A DNA stretch of 64,000 bases from Gnetum montanum (taxonomy: Eukaryota > Streptophyta > Gnetopsida > Gnetales > Gnetaceae): the NCBI GenBank assembly GCA_015680685.1, contig MNCI01013908.1:178101-242100 (forward strand). The letters run 5' to 3'. Below the pieces are notes generated by a model that was not told the origin of the DNA, made no database searches, and worked only from the letters and a program-made list of their open reading frames with translations. Made by a program: the position numbers and the translations under genes. Shown in pieces: positions 22,468-35,900 of the stretch; the stretch's first letter is position 1, and each line of letters starts with the position of its first letter.

Positions 22468-22722
22468 ATTTGTTTGTATTCCCTCACCCGCATGCACCAC
22501 ATGCATAGAAGCTAAAGAATCAGTGCAGGAGAGTTGAATTTCTACTTGATTAATGCCCCTTAACCTCTGAGCTTCCCATTTGTCTCTTTGTATTCTTTCG
22601 CATGCACGCACCACATGCAAGGGAGCCAAAGAGTCACTATAGGGGAGCCAAATCTCTATTCAATTGACGCCCCCCGACTCTTGGGCTTCCCAATCATCTC
22701 TTTGTATTCCCTCATGTGTAGG
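22468..22722 (+). repeat. Tandem duplication of about 128 bp
   Basis: Two adjacent diverged copies share TTTGTATTC, CGCATG, GCACCACATGCA, AGTCACT.YAGGGGAG and GGGCTTCCCA words. A shorter related piece (AAAGAGTTACTGCAGGGGAGCC) occurs before the gap, near 21686. Confidence 0.7.
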
Positions 22723-23100
22723 GCTTGACGTGGGTAATGATAAATATTTATTATTATAAATGGTGATGGGTATGATTATAGTAATAATGAATATTTATTA
22801 TTATTATAAACGATGACGATTATGGTTACAGTGACAATTACGATCATGAAAATAGTTAAGGTGATGACGATTACGGTGTAATGCAGTATTTAAAGATATT
22901 GAACTTAATCATCATGCTACAAGATTAAGAGGTTCAATATTGGAATTCATGCATTTTTAGAAACATGGATTCTATTGCTATTAGTCCCAATAGAGAAGGT
23001 GAAGAACATTTTCTTCAAGATCAACAACAACAGCCATCTACTACAACAAGTAGTGCAACAACTATCTACTACAATAAGTAATGTAATCTTTGCTTATATG
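22723..23100. other. AT-rich spacer
   Basis: Contains imperfect ATTATTATAAA and GATGACGATTA repeats. No gene is seen. Confidence 0.5.
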
Positions 23101-23107
23101 TGAAGGT

Positions 23108-23578
23108 GCAAGGGTAATGCTTACAGTTAACCTTTGGCTTGAAGCAGGATTAGTAAATGGTGCACTTGGCATGATTCATAGTATTATGTATCCTTAAGGT
23201 AAATAGCCACATGCATGACCATTATACGTTATTGTTGATTTTGACTCCTACATCAGATGTGCGGTTGATGATGGTAATCCTCATCATGTGCCAATTGTAC
23301 TTGTGGTCCAAGGAGCATCTTGTTAGTCACCATTACAGTTGGCATGGGCCATGACTATTCATAAATCTTAAGGAATGACACTAGACAAGGCTATTATTCA
23401 CATTGGTTCAAGAGAAGTTATGGGTCTAACGTTTGTTGCATTATCTGGAGTTAAGACCATTGATTTTTTAAAGATTCATCCTCCTTTTCATGTGCAAAGA
23501 TATAGAAAGATTTTAGATGCTAAACATCTTTAAAGTAGAATTGCACAAAAAGCTTGTTTTGCTCAGTTGGAGAATTAG
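23108..23578 (+). pseudogene. PIF1-type DNA helicase C-terminal remnant (possibly Helitron-derived)
   Basis: One reading frame with several stops gives ARVMLTVNLWLEAGLVNGALG, then VIVDFDSYIRCAVDDGNPHHVPIV, QLAWAMTIHKS-GMTLDKAIIHIG and LTFVALSGVKTIDFLKIHPPF. These match the last conserved helicase motifs of PIF1-family enzymes (ARVMLt.Nl....GLVNG..G; LAWAlTIHKSQGmTLd; G.tYVALSRv). The arginine of ALSR is changed (ALSG) in this copy, and the Gln of KSQG is a TAA stop. In plants such remnants usually come from Helitrons, but no Rep domain or Helitron end is evident. Confidence 0.8.
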
Positions 23579-24645
23579 GCATATTAAGTTTACACTTATT
23601 ATAGTATTTTGCCTTTTGCTCAATACTGTTATACAACTCTGTAATGTTTATTGCAATAATTGTGCAATGTATTCCTTCATCAACATATACAAAATATATA
23701 AACTTTTATTTTAACCAATTTATGTTTACCAGTATATATTATATGGAATGCAAATAGTGATGATAACTTAAAAAATAAAAAAATAATTAAATTTTACTCA
23801 TAGCCCTTGAAACCGCTCCACAAGAGAACTTATGGGTCTAATGTTTGTTGCATTATCTAGAGTCAAGACCATTGATTCTTTAAAGATTCATCCTCCTTTC
23901 TATGTGCAAAGATATAGAAAAATTTCAGATGTTAAACATCTCTAAGTAGAAATGCACAAGAAGTTCGTTTTGCTCAATTGGAGGATTAGGTATATTAAGT
24001 TCACACTTATCATTGTATTTTGCCTTTTGCTCAATCATATTATGCAGCCCTATATTGTTTGTTGCAATAATTGTGCAATGTATTCCTTCATCAACATATA
24101 CGAAATATATAGACTCTTATTTTAACCAATTTATGTTTACTGGTATATATTATTTGGAATGCAAATAGTGATGATAACTTAAAAAATAAAAAAAATAATT
24201 AAATTCTACTCATAGCCCGCGAAACCACTACACAAGAGAACTTATGGGTCTAATGTTTGTTGCATTATCTGGAGTCAAGACCATTGATTCTTTAAAGATT
24301 CATCCTACGTTCTATGTGCAAAGATACAGAAAGATTTCAGATGCTAAACATCTCCAAAGTAGAATTGCATAGGAAATTTGTTTTGCTCAATTGGAGAATT
24401 AGGCATATTAAGTTTACACTTATTATTATATTTTGCCTTTTGCTCAATCCTATTATACAACTCTGTAATGTTTGTTGCAATAATTGTGCAATGTATTCCT
24501 TCATCAACATATATGAAATATATAAACTTTTATTTTAACCAATTTATGTTTACCAGTATATATTACTTGGAATACAAATAGTGATGAGAACTTAAAAAAT
24601 AAAAAAATAATTAAATTCTACTCATAGCCCGCGAAACTGCTCCAC
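23409..24645 (+). repeat. Three tandem 412-bp copies of the helicase 3' end
   Basis: The marker ATGGGTCTAA occurs at 23420, 23832 and 24244, giving two periods of 412. Each unit has the last 50 helicase codons (from TFVALS to QLEN and stop), about 190 bases of AT-rich 3' sequence and a closing CTCATAGCCCRCGAAACYGCTCCAC. Units 2 and 3 keep the Arg-type codon (LSRV in unit 2) and differ from unit 1 by scattered changes. Array ends lie near 24645. Confidence 0.9.
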
Positions 24646-24648
24646 TTG

Positions 24649-24650
<2 letters not shown>

Positions 24651-24680
<30 letters not shown>
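24651..24680. repeat. (TA)15 microsatellite
   Basis: Pure TA run directly before the left end of the foldback element. Confidence 0.95.
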
Positions 24681-24682
<2 letters not shown>

Positions 24683-25036
24683 TTGGCAGAGATGATTTTA
24701 AAAAAAATGATGTTAACCAAGCCTGACTACTGGACGAGGTAACAAGATAACTAAAAACAAAATTATTCATTTCTCCTATGTTTCTCTACCACTTACCCAA
24801 TTTAGTTTCTCGATCAAGTTTGCTCTTTCTTTGTTTGTTCATGGCGTTTTTGATAAATAAATATAAATCTCTTGCATAAATAAAGAGCAAACTTGATCAA
24901 GAGGGTAAAACTAAATTGGGTAAGCGGTAGAGAAACAAAGGAGGGATGAGTGATTCCGTTTTTAGTTATCTTGTTATGTCGTCTAGTAGTCGGGCTTGGT
25001 TAACATTATTATTTTTTAAATTATCTCGGCCAATTT
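24681..25036. mobile_element. Foldback MITE with inverted arms of about 155 bp
   Basis: The left arm (24682-24836) begins ATTGGCAGAGAT. The right arm (about 24880-25034) ends ATCTCGGCCAAT. The reverse complement of the right arm follows the left arm for about 155 bases with scattered differences, including shared TGTTAACCAAGCC, AACAAGATAACTAAAAAC and TTTCTCTACC words. The loop of about 45 bases holds nothing recognisable. Both ends sit in TA-rich sequence, so the target duplication (possibly TA) cannot be fixed. The family is not recognised. Confidence 0.85.
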
Positions 25037-25059
25037 ATATATATATCTATAAGCTAGTA

Positions 25060-25260
25060 TAGATGCACCTTAGCATATATAGTCCAATTAAAACTTCATA
25101 ACTCAGCATTGATGAAACTAGAGTGAGAGAAATGTGATGAAACTAGAGTAAGAGTAATCTCTCAATCTTATATATACTAACATTTTGGGTGTTAGAACCC
25201 CAAAATAATTGTAATACAGGTATACCACAAGATGTATAGTCTAATTAAAACTTTATAACT
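25060..25260 (+). repeat. Dispersed repeat shared with 19930-20010
   Basis: A segment GAAACTAGAGTAAGA.TAAT.TCTCAATCTTA.ATATACTAA.ATTTTGG.TGTT near 25138 matches the copy near 19937. It could be part of an LTR or MITE; the type is not resolved. Confidence 0.6.
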
Positions 25261-25730
25261 CAACATTTTCCACCATAATCAAACCCACCCATGATTGGAG
25301 CTTTCATATCAAGAAGCTTAGGCTAACACCTCATTGTTAACGTTGACTAACATTTCTTTATAATGCAACCAATTTTAGTGCTCTTTTACACAACTTCATA
25401 TCCTTAGTTTGAATTTAAATTGTACTTATGTGCTTGAGCTTTATATACCACTATTCTTACTAAATGTATCTCTCCTAAATTTATCATCCTAATAAACTAT
25501 ACAATTAAGTATATATACCACATTTGACTTGTGGAATTGTATATGTTGGACTGTGCTCGCGATAAATAATTACAAAAGATTTCACAAGGGCATGTATCTT
25601 TATTCACAAAGGGAAAAAATATTGTGTGCACAGAAGCATAAATCTACATTATAAAATCACGTTTTCCTAAAGCTACCGCCGGCTACGCGTGGGCGCTGCG
25701 TTGCTTGGGGCTGCCGTTACACAATCAGAA
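25261..25730. other. Upstream region of the CD2BP2-type gene
   Basis: AT-rich without a gene until about 25670, where GC content and CpG density rise sharply (CTACCGCCGGCTACGCG and neighbours). The rise marks the probable promoter and 5' UTR of the downstream gene. Confidence 0.45.
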
Positions 25731-25738
25731 ATCTGTTT

Positions 25739-25760
25739 GGCTAACGGCTAACGGCTAACT
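25739..25760 (+). promoter_or_regulatory. Triple GGCTAAC motif, MYB/MSA-like
   Basis: GGCTAACGGCTAACGGCTAAC repeats a 7-base unit three times in the presumed promoter. It contains two CTAACGG cores resembling the mitosis-specific activator element bound by plant MYB3R factors (consensus YCYAACGGYY). Function here is inference. Confidence 0.4.
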
Positions 25761-26112
25761 TGTTTGTTGGTGCAGCTGGGGATCTCTTTTCCTCCCGCGC
25801 TCCGTGCCTGACATCAGTTGGGCGCCCCGTTTGTTGTAATTGATGCACCTTTTCTTTTCGGGTCCGACAACCCCCATAAATCTATTATAGCTAAGCTTGT
25901 ACAATCATTAATCCCTATCCGAATTCTCTTTCCTTTTTCATTAACCACTGTGAGCGAGCAAACAAAAACCACCGAGGAAACTAAGGTAGAGCTTCAACGT
26001 CGGCCAGATCTGCAGTGTCACTGTATTGCTAACATTCGTAGCGCTTTGCTGGATCGAGCAGCAACTTGCTGAAGGTTTGTGTGACGTGATATATTTTTAT
26101 TCGCCTCAATCA

Positions 26113-26950
26113 AGTTTTGGAATCAGTTTCAGGGAGCAAATAAATCAATTTCTTTCAAATTTCTTGCCGCGGATGGATTCTTCAAGGCGCCGCAAGCGCC
26201 AGGAAGCCTTCCAGGGCTTTGACGACGACGAGTTACCTCAACAGCCTAGGTTCGTTTTGCAATTTGTCCCCCTGTTTTGTTTTTTAATAACGCGTTCGTT
26301 AATTTGGGAATATTCAATTATTTGATAGCATTCGTGTTTTGTATTCCGTGTTCATGCCCTGAACCCAAAAGTTCTATGCTTCTTCATAGTGGACAGCTTT
26401 CGTTTCTTCGCAACATTTCAAATTAAATTTATGCCTCTGAAATATTGGAGTTTATCGAACACTCTTGGTGTTTTTTTTTGTTCCGCATATTTTCTATAAA
26501 ATTTCGCTTTTGTGATATGAAACCATAGCAGTTTTGGAATCAGTTTCAGGGAGCAAGTAAATCAATTTCTTTCAAATTTCTTGCCGCCGCCGATGGATTC
26601 TTCAAGGCGCCGCAAGCGCCAGGAAGCCTTCCAGGGCTTTGACGACGACGACTTAACTCAACAGCCTAGGTTCGTTTTGCAATTTGTCCCCCTGTTTTAT
26701 TTTTTAATAACGCGTTCGTTAATTTGGGAATATTCAATTATTTGATAGCATTCGTGTTTTGTATTCCGTGTACATGCCCTGAACTCAAAAGTTCTATGCT
26801 TCTTCATAGTAGACAGCTTTCGTTTCTTCGCAACATTTCAAATTAAATTTATGCCTCTGAAATATTGGAGTTTATAGAACACTCTTGGTGCTTTTTTTAG
26901 TTCCGAATATTTTCTATAAAATTTCGCTTTTGTGATATGAAACCATAGCA
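26113..26950 (+). repeat. 420-bp tandem duplication covering coding exon 1
   Basis: Copy 1 (about 26113-26530) and copy 2 (about 26532-26950) are nearly identical, from TTTTGGAATCAGTTTCAGG through the first coding exon and its GT donor into the following intron. Start codons are at 26173 and 26593, and donors follow 26249 and 26669. Copy 2 changes DDDELPQQP to DDDDLTQQP. Few differences indicate a recent event. Confidence 0.95.
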
Positions 26951-29900
26951 GTTTGACTGGAATGTTTTGATTTTCTCCGTGTTCGCACTTTATAATATGT
27001 TTGAAAATTAAATTTTTTGCATTCATAAATATTCAAGGAGTTACGAGGTATCTCCTGGTTTTTGTCCCGGTGTGATCTTGTTCGCATGTTTGAAATTCCA
27101 CTTTTGCAGAGAGAGGAAAGCGAGGTTTCCGAAAGGCAAGAAACAGAAGCAGAGGCCGGAAGATGATGATATTTTCGGGGACAGTGAAAATGAGTCGGGC
27201 GGCGAGGAAGCTGCAATTAAGGGTACGGCTCCGCGGTTAGCTGCTCGGCAGAGGGCTGTCAAGCGTAAGACCATGACGGATGAACTTCTGGATTCTCGCG
27301 ATACTTCTGTTCTTGACGATGTCAATGTCAATGCTGCAGAAGAAGCTTACGAGGTTTTTTTAACAATTCCATTTTCTGCTTTGTGTTTTTGGATGTTCGA
27401 GTCCAAATGTTTATTTGGACACGTTAATAACTGTTTTGTTTAACACCAACGTTTTGTTTTTCTGGGTAGGGAAATACAGTTCATTGGAAACTGTGGAGAT
27501 ACATATAAATGAAAGATATCAAATTTTCCTTGGAGATTTTGCATAATTGTGTTAAAATTTTGCAGAATGAAGATGCTCTTGAGGATGATGGTGTTGTACT
27601 AGAGCCATTCAATCTAAATGAAGAAAGAGAAGAAGGGTATTTTGATTCGGCTGGAAATTACGTGGAGTATACCAATGAAAACAAAATCAGGGTATATAAT
27701 AGAAATGCTTCTTGTTTCGTCTACTCATGCTAAGATCAGTTTGCGTCTTTGATAGGATTGAAGTTAAGTTAGTTTTCCATTCCAAAAATGTAAATTGGTT
27801 AACTGGACTGATCTGGTTTATCAGGAAGTTGTGCCATTCATATTATTAATATTCCATATATCTGCCAGGATGCTTGGCTTGAAAGTGTTGAAGCTAATGC
27901 TCGTTTCTCGAAAAAACAAATTACTAAATCTGAACCAGAAAGTGAGGATGAGCAGAGCCTCAGTCGTGAAGACCTTGGAAAAATGAAAAGACGTATCGCT
28001 AATGTGCTTCAACCAGGAGAAACGGCAAGTATATCAGTCTTTGTTGTCTACTCTTTAAAGCATGAAATGATTCATTCTTCTTAATTTTTGAGTAGGAAGT
28101 AGTTAAATTTGCTTGATATTGTTTAATGCACCCTACATGTCACTGAAGTGAGAATATAACTAAAATCATTATCATCATAACTACATCCTGTCAATTATTT
28201 TAATTCTTTTCTACTATTCAGTTCTATAAAGAGTAAAATAAGCATTAGTACCCAATTTTGGATGTCTTTCTTTATGCTTGCAAACCATGTATGTTTAGGT
28301 CTACTGTTATTGCTGTTTCCCCTTAACTTTAATAAATCATACTTTTCTAACAGGTATGTTCTTTGGTCTTTTTAGCACATGACCAAATCATTTGATGCAA
28401 CTTTCGTTAATCCTCTCATCTATAGGTGTTACTTCCAAACTTTCTGTAATAAGAGAGCAATTTGATCTTTCCTAGTCACACCTGACATCCACCTTAGCAT
28501 TTGCATCTCCACATGTACATGTTGATTCTGATGCTTTTTGACATGCCATCATTCTGCACTATAAGGGAATGTACGTCTGATATGTTAGGCTCCATGAACA
28601 ATGACATATTCTGCTATTGGAAGCAAAAATTAGCACAATGAATTAGCGGAATAGAAATAAAACCAGTCACATATCTAAAGCCATTGTCAAAGACAAGAAA
28701 CTGAAAGTAAGTCCCAAGCTCCTATCAAAGCAGGGCAAATGCATGGGCAATCAATTCTATTACCTTTCATTCTAATTTATATATATGGTTCTTTACATGC
28801 TAACCCAAGGTTCATTGAACCTAGACATATTATCCAATTTTTTAAAAAATTATAAAAAAAATCTAGTGGTTAATAATGTTGGCATTGCTATCTATTTCAA
28901 CAATCACCTCCTCAGCAACAACATGAAAGCCAAACTTAGACTACATCCCTTTAACTCGAATCCCTGCTCAAAATGTACAGTTCTGCACTATTCAATTTCA
29001 TATCACATTTGAGATATATGTGCACCATGATAAATCTTCATGGCACATTCACAATGAGAATTTATCCCGAAAAACATTAAATGTTGATTCTCTTAACACA
29101 AATTCCATTTCAAAATATGCACTGTTCAATTTTATGCTACATTTGAATTGTACATGCACAACATTAAATCTTGGCAGCTGACCCACAAGGATAATCCATC
29201 ATGAATTACTAGGAGGAAATTTCTTTAATGAGTGTCAGAGCTCAGTTGCAGAATAATGTCCCTTTCAACATCAAAGTTGGCCCCCAAAGTTGACCATGAG
29301 TCAACCATGAGTTGAGGTGTCCCTTGTGGTGGAAATTTAGGCAAGCCATGAGTTGTGGGGGGCTTGTGGTGAGCATGAGAAAACATTAAAGTAGTCTTCA
29401 CCATGATGCATAGAGCAAGTTGTTGAATTATAGGCTACGGTTTGTGGTCAAAACCATGAGGCAACCATGGGTTGTGGTGGCCATTTTGGGCCACTTGTGC
29501 CTTCTGAATTTCAAAAATACTTTATTATGAGACCTGTGATGGCAATTAGAGATCAGACCACGAGTGGACCACAGGTTGCTGTCTTTGGCAAATTCAGAAA
29601 TTTTAGACTATAAGTCATGGTGAGGTCATGGGATGAAGAACATGCTTATGGTGAGGTCATGGTCTATTAAACACCTGAAAATGGAAATTTATGAAACATC
29701 AGGATGAATTTGGGATACAATCAAAGTTTGAAAAGAGCAAACACTTTAATTACATCAGTTTTATGTGGAAATCAAAGAAATTGTGCCATGTGCACAAAAC
29801 AGGGAAACATCATGAGAATACTTCAATCATTTGCTAGATCTACCTTTGAACTTGCATAACTTGTAATGAAAATATGCACCTATGGTTATCAGGCCTTCAA

Positions 29901-32900
29901 TGCTTGAATTGAGCTTAACACACAATTGGGGAGCTTCAAACATGAAATTGTGAAAGTGGATGTTAAACTCTTTCTCCAAATATGAAATTGTGTAAGTGGG
30001 TGTTAAGCCCTTTCTTCAAACATGAACACAAACATTCAAATTGAAATAATTTGAAGATCATAAATTTGAATGTGATGTTTGGGGGAGTGAATCCCTTCAT
30101 ACCCTCACAAAAACTTTATTTCTGTACTTTGAATCCTTCAAACAAACTTGAGAGAACATGCAATTGAGATGTGGAACATGAGAGAAATCCAATTATGTCA
30201 AATATGTGCGAACTATGACAGAATTTATGAAAAAAAATGCATGAGAGAACTTGAAATAAGATGAATCATGAATGGGGTTTGCTCCTCAAATGAAAAAACC
30301 ATGCTTGCAAGGATGCTACAAGGAAGAGAGGATGTTGAAGATAAGAGCTTCAAGCAAAGCACAAGAACTTGCACACACACTCAAATGGGAGGAAGGGAGA
30401 GCTCTTCTTCATTCAATGTAGTTGCTCTTGGCATGTACAAAGATAGGGGTCACCCCATTCATATTTTTTGTTGGGGAGGATTTTGCCCTTTTTGGCATGG
30501 GCTCACATGAAGTGGCTTCGACTCCTCTTGGCTGTTTTAGCAATGATCTCAACCTATCCTTCTACTTTGGTCTTTGACATAAAACACAATTTATAACTCA
30601 TAAATGACTTCAAATAACAAAAGCAAGGGCTTTTAATAACTATTTCTACTCTACATAACATAGGAAAGTAAATGCCTATGAAGGAGTATGAGGAGAGATC
30701 ACACATTGACATTATTTTTAACATTGAGGAGGAATATCATGGTTTATGCTTTGGTGCCACGTTCACAGGTTAGTAAGTTATGGGCTTTTTTGGTTTATTT
30801 TCCTTTAGATAGCTTAGATTTCAAGTAGGGCAATGTTTTTAAGGGGGATGATGTGATGACTATGTCCATAGATACTTAGAAGATAGTAAAACTTTTGTAT
30901 ATGCTTCTGCACTCTTATACTTAGGCTTTTGTTTGTTACTTTGGCCAAATTTTAGATATTTTTGTAAATAATTAAATATATGGCCAAGCTATATATAAAG
31001 GATAACTAAACCTTAACTACGGATATACAATGACAATCCATCTTGAAAAACATTGAACCTACAAGAACATTTTTTCCTTGTGAAACCAACAATGAATTTG
31101 TAAGAGCAAGTTGGCTTGCTAAAACAAAACAAATTTCACAAGAACAATTCATCTTGCAAAACAACAATGAATGCGCAAGAACCACTTGTTTTGTAAAAAC
31201 AACTAATAAACCTTGTTTTTCATAATCTATGATATTGTAGCTCTACATGTGTCATTGTTGATATGATGTATTAGGAGCTGTGCGGCCTTATAAATACTGA
31301 CACTTGATCGCATCAGTAGAACAACTTTCATTACAGTCTTAGGGAAACTCTTGCAGTTTGTTTTCATAGTTTACACTTAGCGATAGAGTGAATGCTTGCA
31401 GTGTGGTGTTGAGCAGTTGAATGAAATCTTTACTCGAGTGGGGTTTTCTTGGACACAATTCATGCACGACAATAATGATTGAGATTGCTTATCATCATTG
31501 TAGCATCCACTTAATTTCTTTGTTTTACTTAGCTATTTTCTTTACTTAGTTTAATTGTCATTTCTTTAATTTGTTTACCTTAGTATAGTTTTTTACATTT
31601 TTGAAATACTTTACTTTTCAAGTTTACTAGTAAGGGGGAATGAGTACGACTGGTTTTGAACGTGTGATCGTTTGGTAATCCTAGTTGTGTTATTGCTTGG
31701 TTCACCTAGTAGCATAACACTTGGTAATCCAGTGACGGTTACATTAGCCCAAGATGTGTACGACAAGCTAGGAATGGTTGCTCATTGCCATAGGATAGAG
31801 TAGATTTGTATTTCTGTTATCACTTAGACTTAAACCTTATTCTCATTTTCATTATGTTTGCATTTAGGAGTAACATGAGCCAACAACATTAAGATATCAT
31901 ATGCCTCACTTAGAGTTAAACCATACACTTGCACTTCACTAACTCAAAGTGGGAAGACAACGATCACAAATTGATTATTAACTTCTAGCATACTCACATT
32001 GTCCATCCATGAATTACGATATGGTTGTGCATGTGCACTTGTGACTTGTATGGTGGAGTGTTGGGGATACCCTATCACTCATCATTGGCACCGTTGCTGG
32101 GGGATGTGTCAATGTTTGCTTAGTAGTTGATCTTCCAGAGTTCATTGTATTCAAAATCATAAAGTTTATCTTTCACATTCTTAATCAATCATTTAACACG
32201 CGCGCACGCACATGCACACACGCACACGCACACGCGCGCACGCACACACACACACGAATGTCAAATATATAACATGGCTTCAGCACTTAATGAAAAGTCA
32301 CCACCTGCCAAAGAAACACGAAAGAGTCATGCCAAAAGACATGATGAAGAAGATTGGAGTGTGCCCATGCAAACCAAAATTTTATATGCTCACATAGATC
32401 TTCACATTTATCTTCCATCAAGATGAACAGCTGAGGTGGAGAAATTTGCAAGACAACATAGTTTTGCCTCATGAACGTTCAACATCATCAATGTTGCAGG
32501 CAACCTTAACGAGGTTGAACCTTGAGAAATCTGAATCTAAAGGGCCCTGGATCTACCATCTATGCTAAACAGAAATTAAAGAACTTTGTTAGAACAAAAA
32601 ACACACTTACAATATGTTAATCCAGAATCTATATGTTTATGAATATGTGCTGCTACAATTATATAGACTTGGATCCTTCCAAGAATGGATTTGAAGAGAT
32701 AAGCATGAGTCTCTAAAATCATGGGAATGATCCTTATCATCTTATTTATGGATGAGATAATCATGGGTATGGATAAGCATGGACATGGATAAGCATGGAC
32801 AACTAGGATTTCATCTTATTTAAAATAAATAAAAGGATGAGATCAATCTCCTAATAATGTGGAACGTTTACACATCATCGTCCACAAACCTTGGCTATGC

Positions 32901-35900
32901 ACAAGAAGGATATCATGTTATTAAACACATGATCAGGCTATATCAACCCATAGAAGCACAAGTAAGAAGGGATGCTGCCATGGAGACAAGACATGAGAAC
33001 AACAAAGGAAAGAAAGTAACGCATAATGTTGTCCTCAAGGAAATCAATGATGATGCGTTCATAATGAAAAAACTCCACCAAAACCATGCATCCCATTCAT
33101 AGATGCCTATCATTCATCTAGAGGAACCTGTCAAAATACAATTGCATTTGGCCCTTGCGGAAACACCTTGGAAAGATGCATAAGACTCCAAACATAGGCA
33201 AAGCTCAAGGCCTAGAGTTTTCATAGAACCACAAGAGAATGAATCACAAAGCCACAGAAGGAGAATTAGCTAACACTGTTCTTGAACTACTTTTTCTTCC
33301 TCCTCATGATCATTAGTAGAATTCGACAAGAGGGAATGAAGACCCAGAGACTATGATAGGGAAAGACGTGGGGATCATGAGAGACATGAGTACCGAAGAA
33401 GGTATCCTAATGAAGAAGAAGATGATTAAGAACAACAAAGAAACATAATTAGGCATGAAGAAAGGGAACGATAGTATGAGCATTGAAGGGGTCACAACTA
33501 CAATCGAGCCTATGAACTTGACGATCATGAAGAACCCTTATTGGCCATTGGAAGTATGAATAACATTAGAGAAGCAATGTGTATCCCTACTAGGCATGTA
33601 ACGGATAGTTGCATTAAGCAACTAGACAACAACAATATTCCCAACGGATCCACAACACCATCTTCAAGCATTCCATGATGCCTGTGTACTTCACAATATC
33701 AAGAGTGATTGGCAAAAGTTAAAGTTGTTTTCTAGGACCCTTACATAGGAAGCAGAAAGCTAGTATTGGTCCTTAGAACTAGAATTAATCTGAAGATGGA
33801 GTACCATGCTAGAGCTCTTCAATGATAAGTATCAACCCTATTCAAGAGTGTCCAATTGAAGAAAACAAATCCAAGGATGGAAGCAAGGGGCACATGAATC
33901 TCTTGACACGGCAATGGGTAGATATTATTCCCTCCTACATAGATGCTCAAGTTATGGATTTTCACAAAGGGAATAGTAAAGGCATATTATTGATGGGTTA
34001 AGAAACAATACTAGAGAATCCCTTGGGGTGTATGTCCAAGGAAGAGTATTAGAAATGATAACCCATTGAATTCAAAGGTTGATAGACCAGGTGGCCAAAG
34101 AAGAAGGAGAATTGAAGAAGAGGGAATTAGTTGAGGAATACAACTGAGATCTTGCAATAAGAAAAAGAGATGTTAGACTATGCGAAACTTTAGAGGATGT
34201 CATTTAAAATAAAACTCTACCCATTCAAAAATTAGTCAATAACATAGTAGTGAAGTTAGAGAAAATGTGGGACTTGGTAGATAAGAAATTCGCTACTACA
34301 CTTAAGATAGTGGAGGAGAAGATTGAACAAGCCCTAAACAAGAATAAAGAAAAGAAGAAAAGAAGGGATAATGGACAAGAGAATTACGAACATAAGGGAA
34401 AAGTTGCTATAGTTGAGGAGTTTACAGACTCCAATTTAGAAGATGAAGAAGGATGCAAAGTGTGCTAATATGAACATCCTAAGGGATGTTGTCCTGTCAT
34501 GGCCCACTTGCAAGAGTCTAGGGCATATGTAGTTAACCCAAGATTTGTCAAAAAGCAATTGCCAAAATGATTACCTTATCCACAGGTTAATCTCAGACAA
34601 CCCTTCCAACCGTCATACTATTCAAGCAGAGCCTATCCTCAGCCACAAGAGCAATACTAGCAGCAGTGGCAACAACCACAAACATGGGGAATGCCACCAT
34701 CAAGGTGGCAATATCCATATAGGCAACTTGATCTGTATGGATATTACATTCATCGTTCAATTTCTCCCAAAAATGCTTTAGTCCTTACTTCCTCTCACTA
34801 CTATCCATCAAAGTATTATAGGCCCACTACTCCAAGAATGGATCCTAATTCCTATGCACATCAACGAATAGCTGGTTCGTCAATCCAACCTCCTAACTCT
34901 CTACCACCAGTATCGCCACTTGTTATGCAAGGAGAATTGCCAACATGATGACAACAAAAGAATGCTACTAGGGCAGTAAATACACAAGAGGATGTGATAA
35001 TGAAAGAACCTAGATTCGGGAAACATCTACTTTTTAGAACAAGTCCAGAAAAGGTTCAAAGGATGGGAACTTCACCCACATTAACCCCATCCACACATAC
35101 TCCTCAAGGGAATACCAATCTTTCACATTCTATAGATCCAAATTTGACCACTGTTATGCTCACTCAAACTATCACACACTGGATCAAGGCAGGAGTACTC
35201 TCCAAGAAGAGAACAGATCTAGGAAGTTCCTTAGTATATCTCTAGATAGTAGGGCATAAACCATGCAAAGCTTTATTAGATTCTAGGTTAGGAGTAAACT
35301 TGATTTTACAAGATATGTATAGAGCTTGAAATTTTCCTCCACTAAAGAAGAGCAACATTTGGTTGGAGCTTGTAGACCAGTCAATCATTGTTCCACTTGG
35401 ACAGGTGGATAATGTCATCACCACCATAAGTGGCTGCTCCTACCCTATTGACTTCTTAGTGATATATGTGGGAAAAAATAAGGGAGAACTTCCTATAATC
35501 ATGCGAAGAGCATGGCTTAGCATTGTGGATGTTAAGCTAGCAATTAGAGACTTGTCCTTGGAAATTTCCAAGACAGATGAGGCTGGAATCATACAGAGAT
35601 GCCAAGTTCCATGTATCAAGTTCCATGTATCACGTATAGCAATAACGAGTGTAATTGCATGCAGAAAATTTGGGTCATCAAACAAGAAATCAATACAACA
35701 TACAATCAATGTGTAGAAGATATGTGTGTGCAGCAATGCGTATATGTAGTAGCCACCAAACAAGAAGGCACCTAGTGGTTGATTATTGAACAAGAGACAG
35801 AGTCCAAATTGTACGTGGGACTATCTAATCAAATTATAAGTGCCTATGTTGAAAAAGGTGATGAGTAAGAGCAGTCAAGGAAAAAAAACCCCTTTGTACA

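Noticed and set aside
23409-24645. Possible CRISPR-like array
   Set aside because: Units are 412 bases long, adjacent, without unique spacers, and the DNA is clearly plant nuclear.
28025-28030. GT donor inside CGGCAAGTATATC for intron 4
   Set aside because: It would shift the frame and break the conserved GETVLKALRRLKG motif; the GC donor keeps it.
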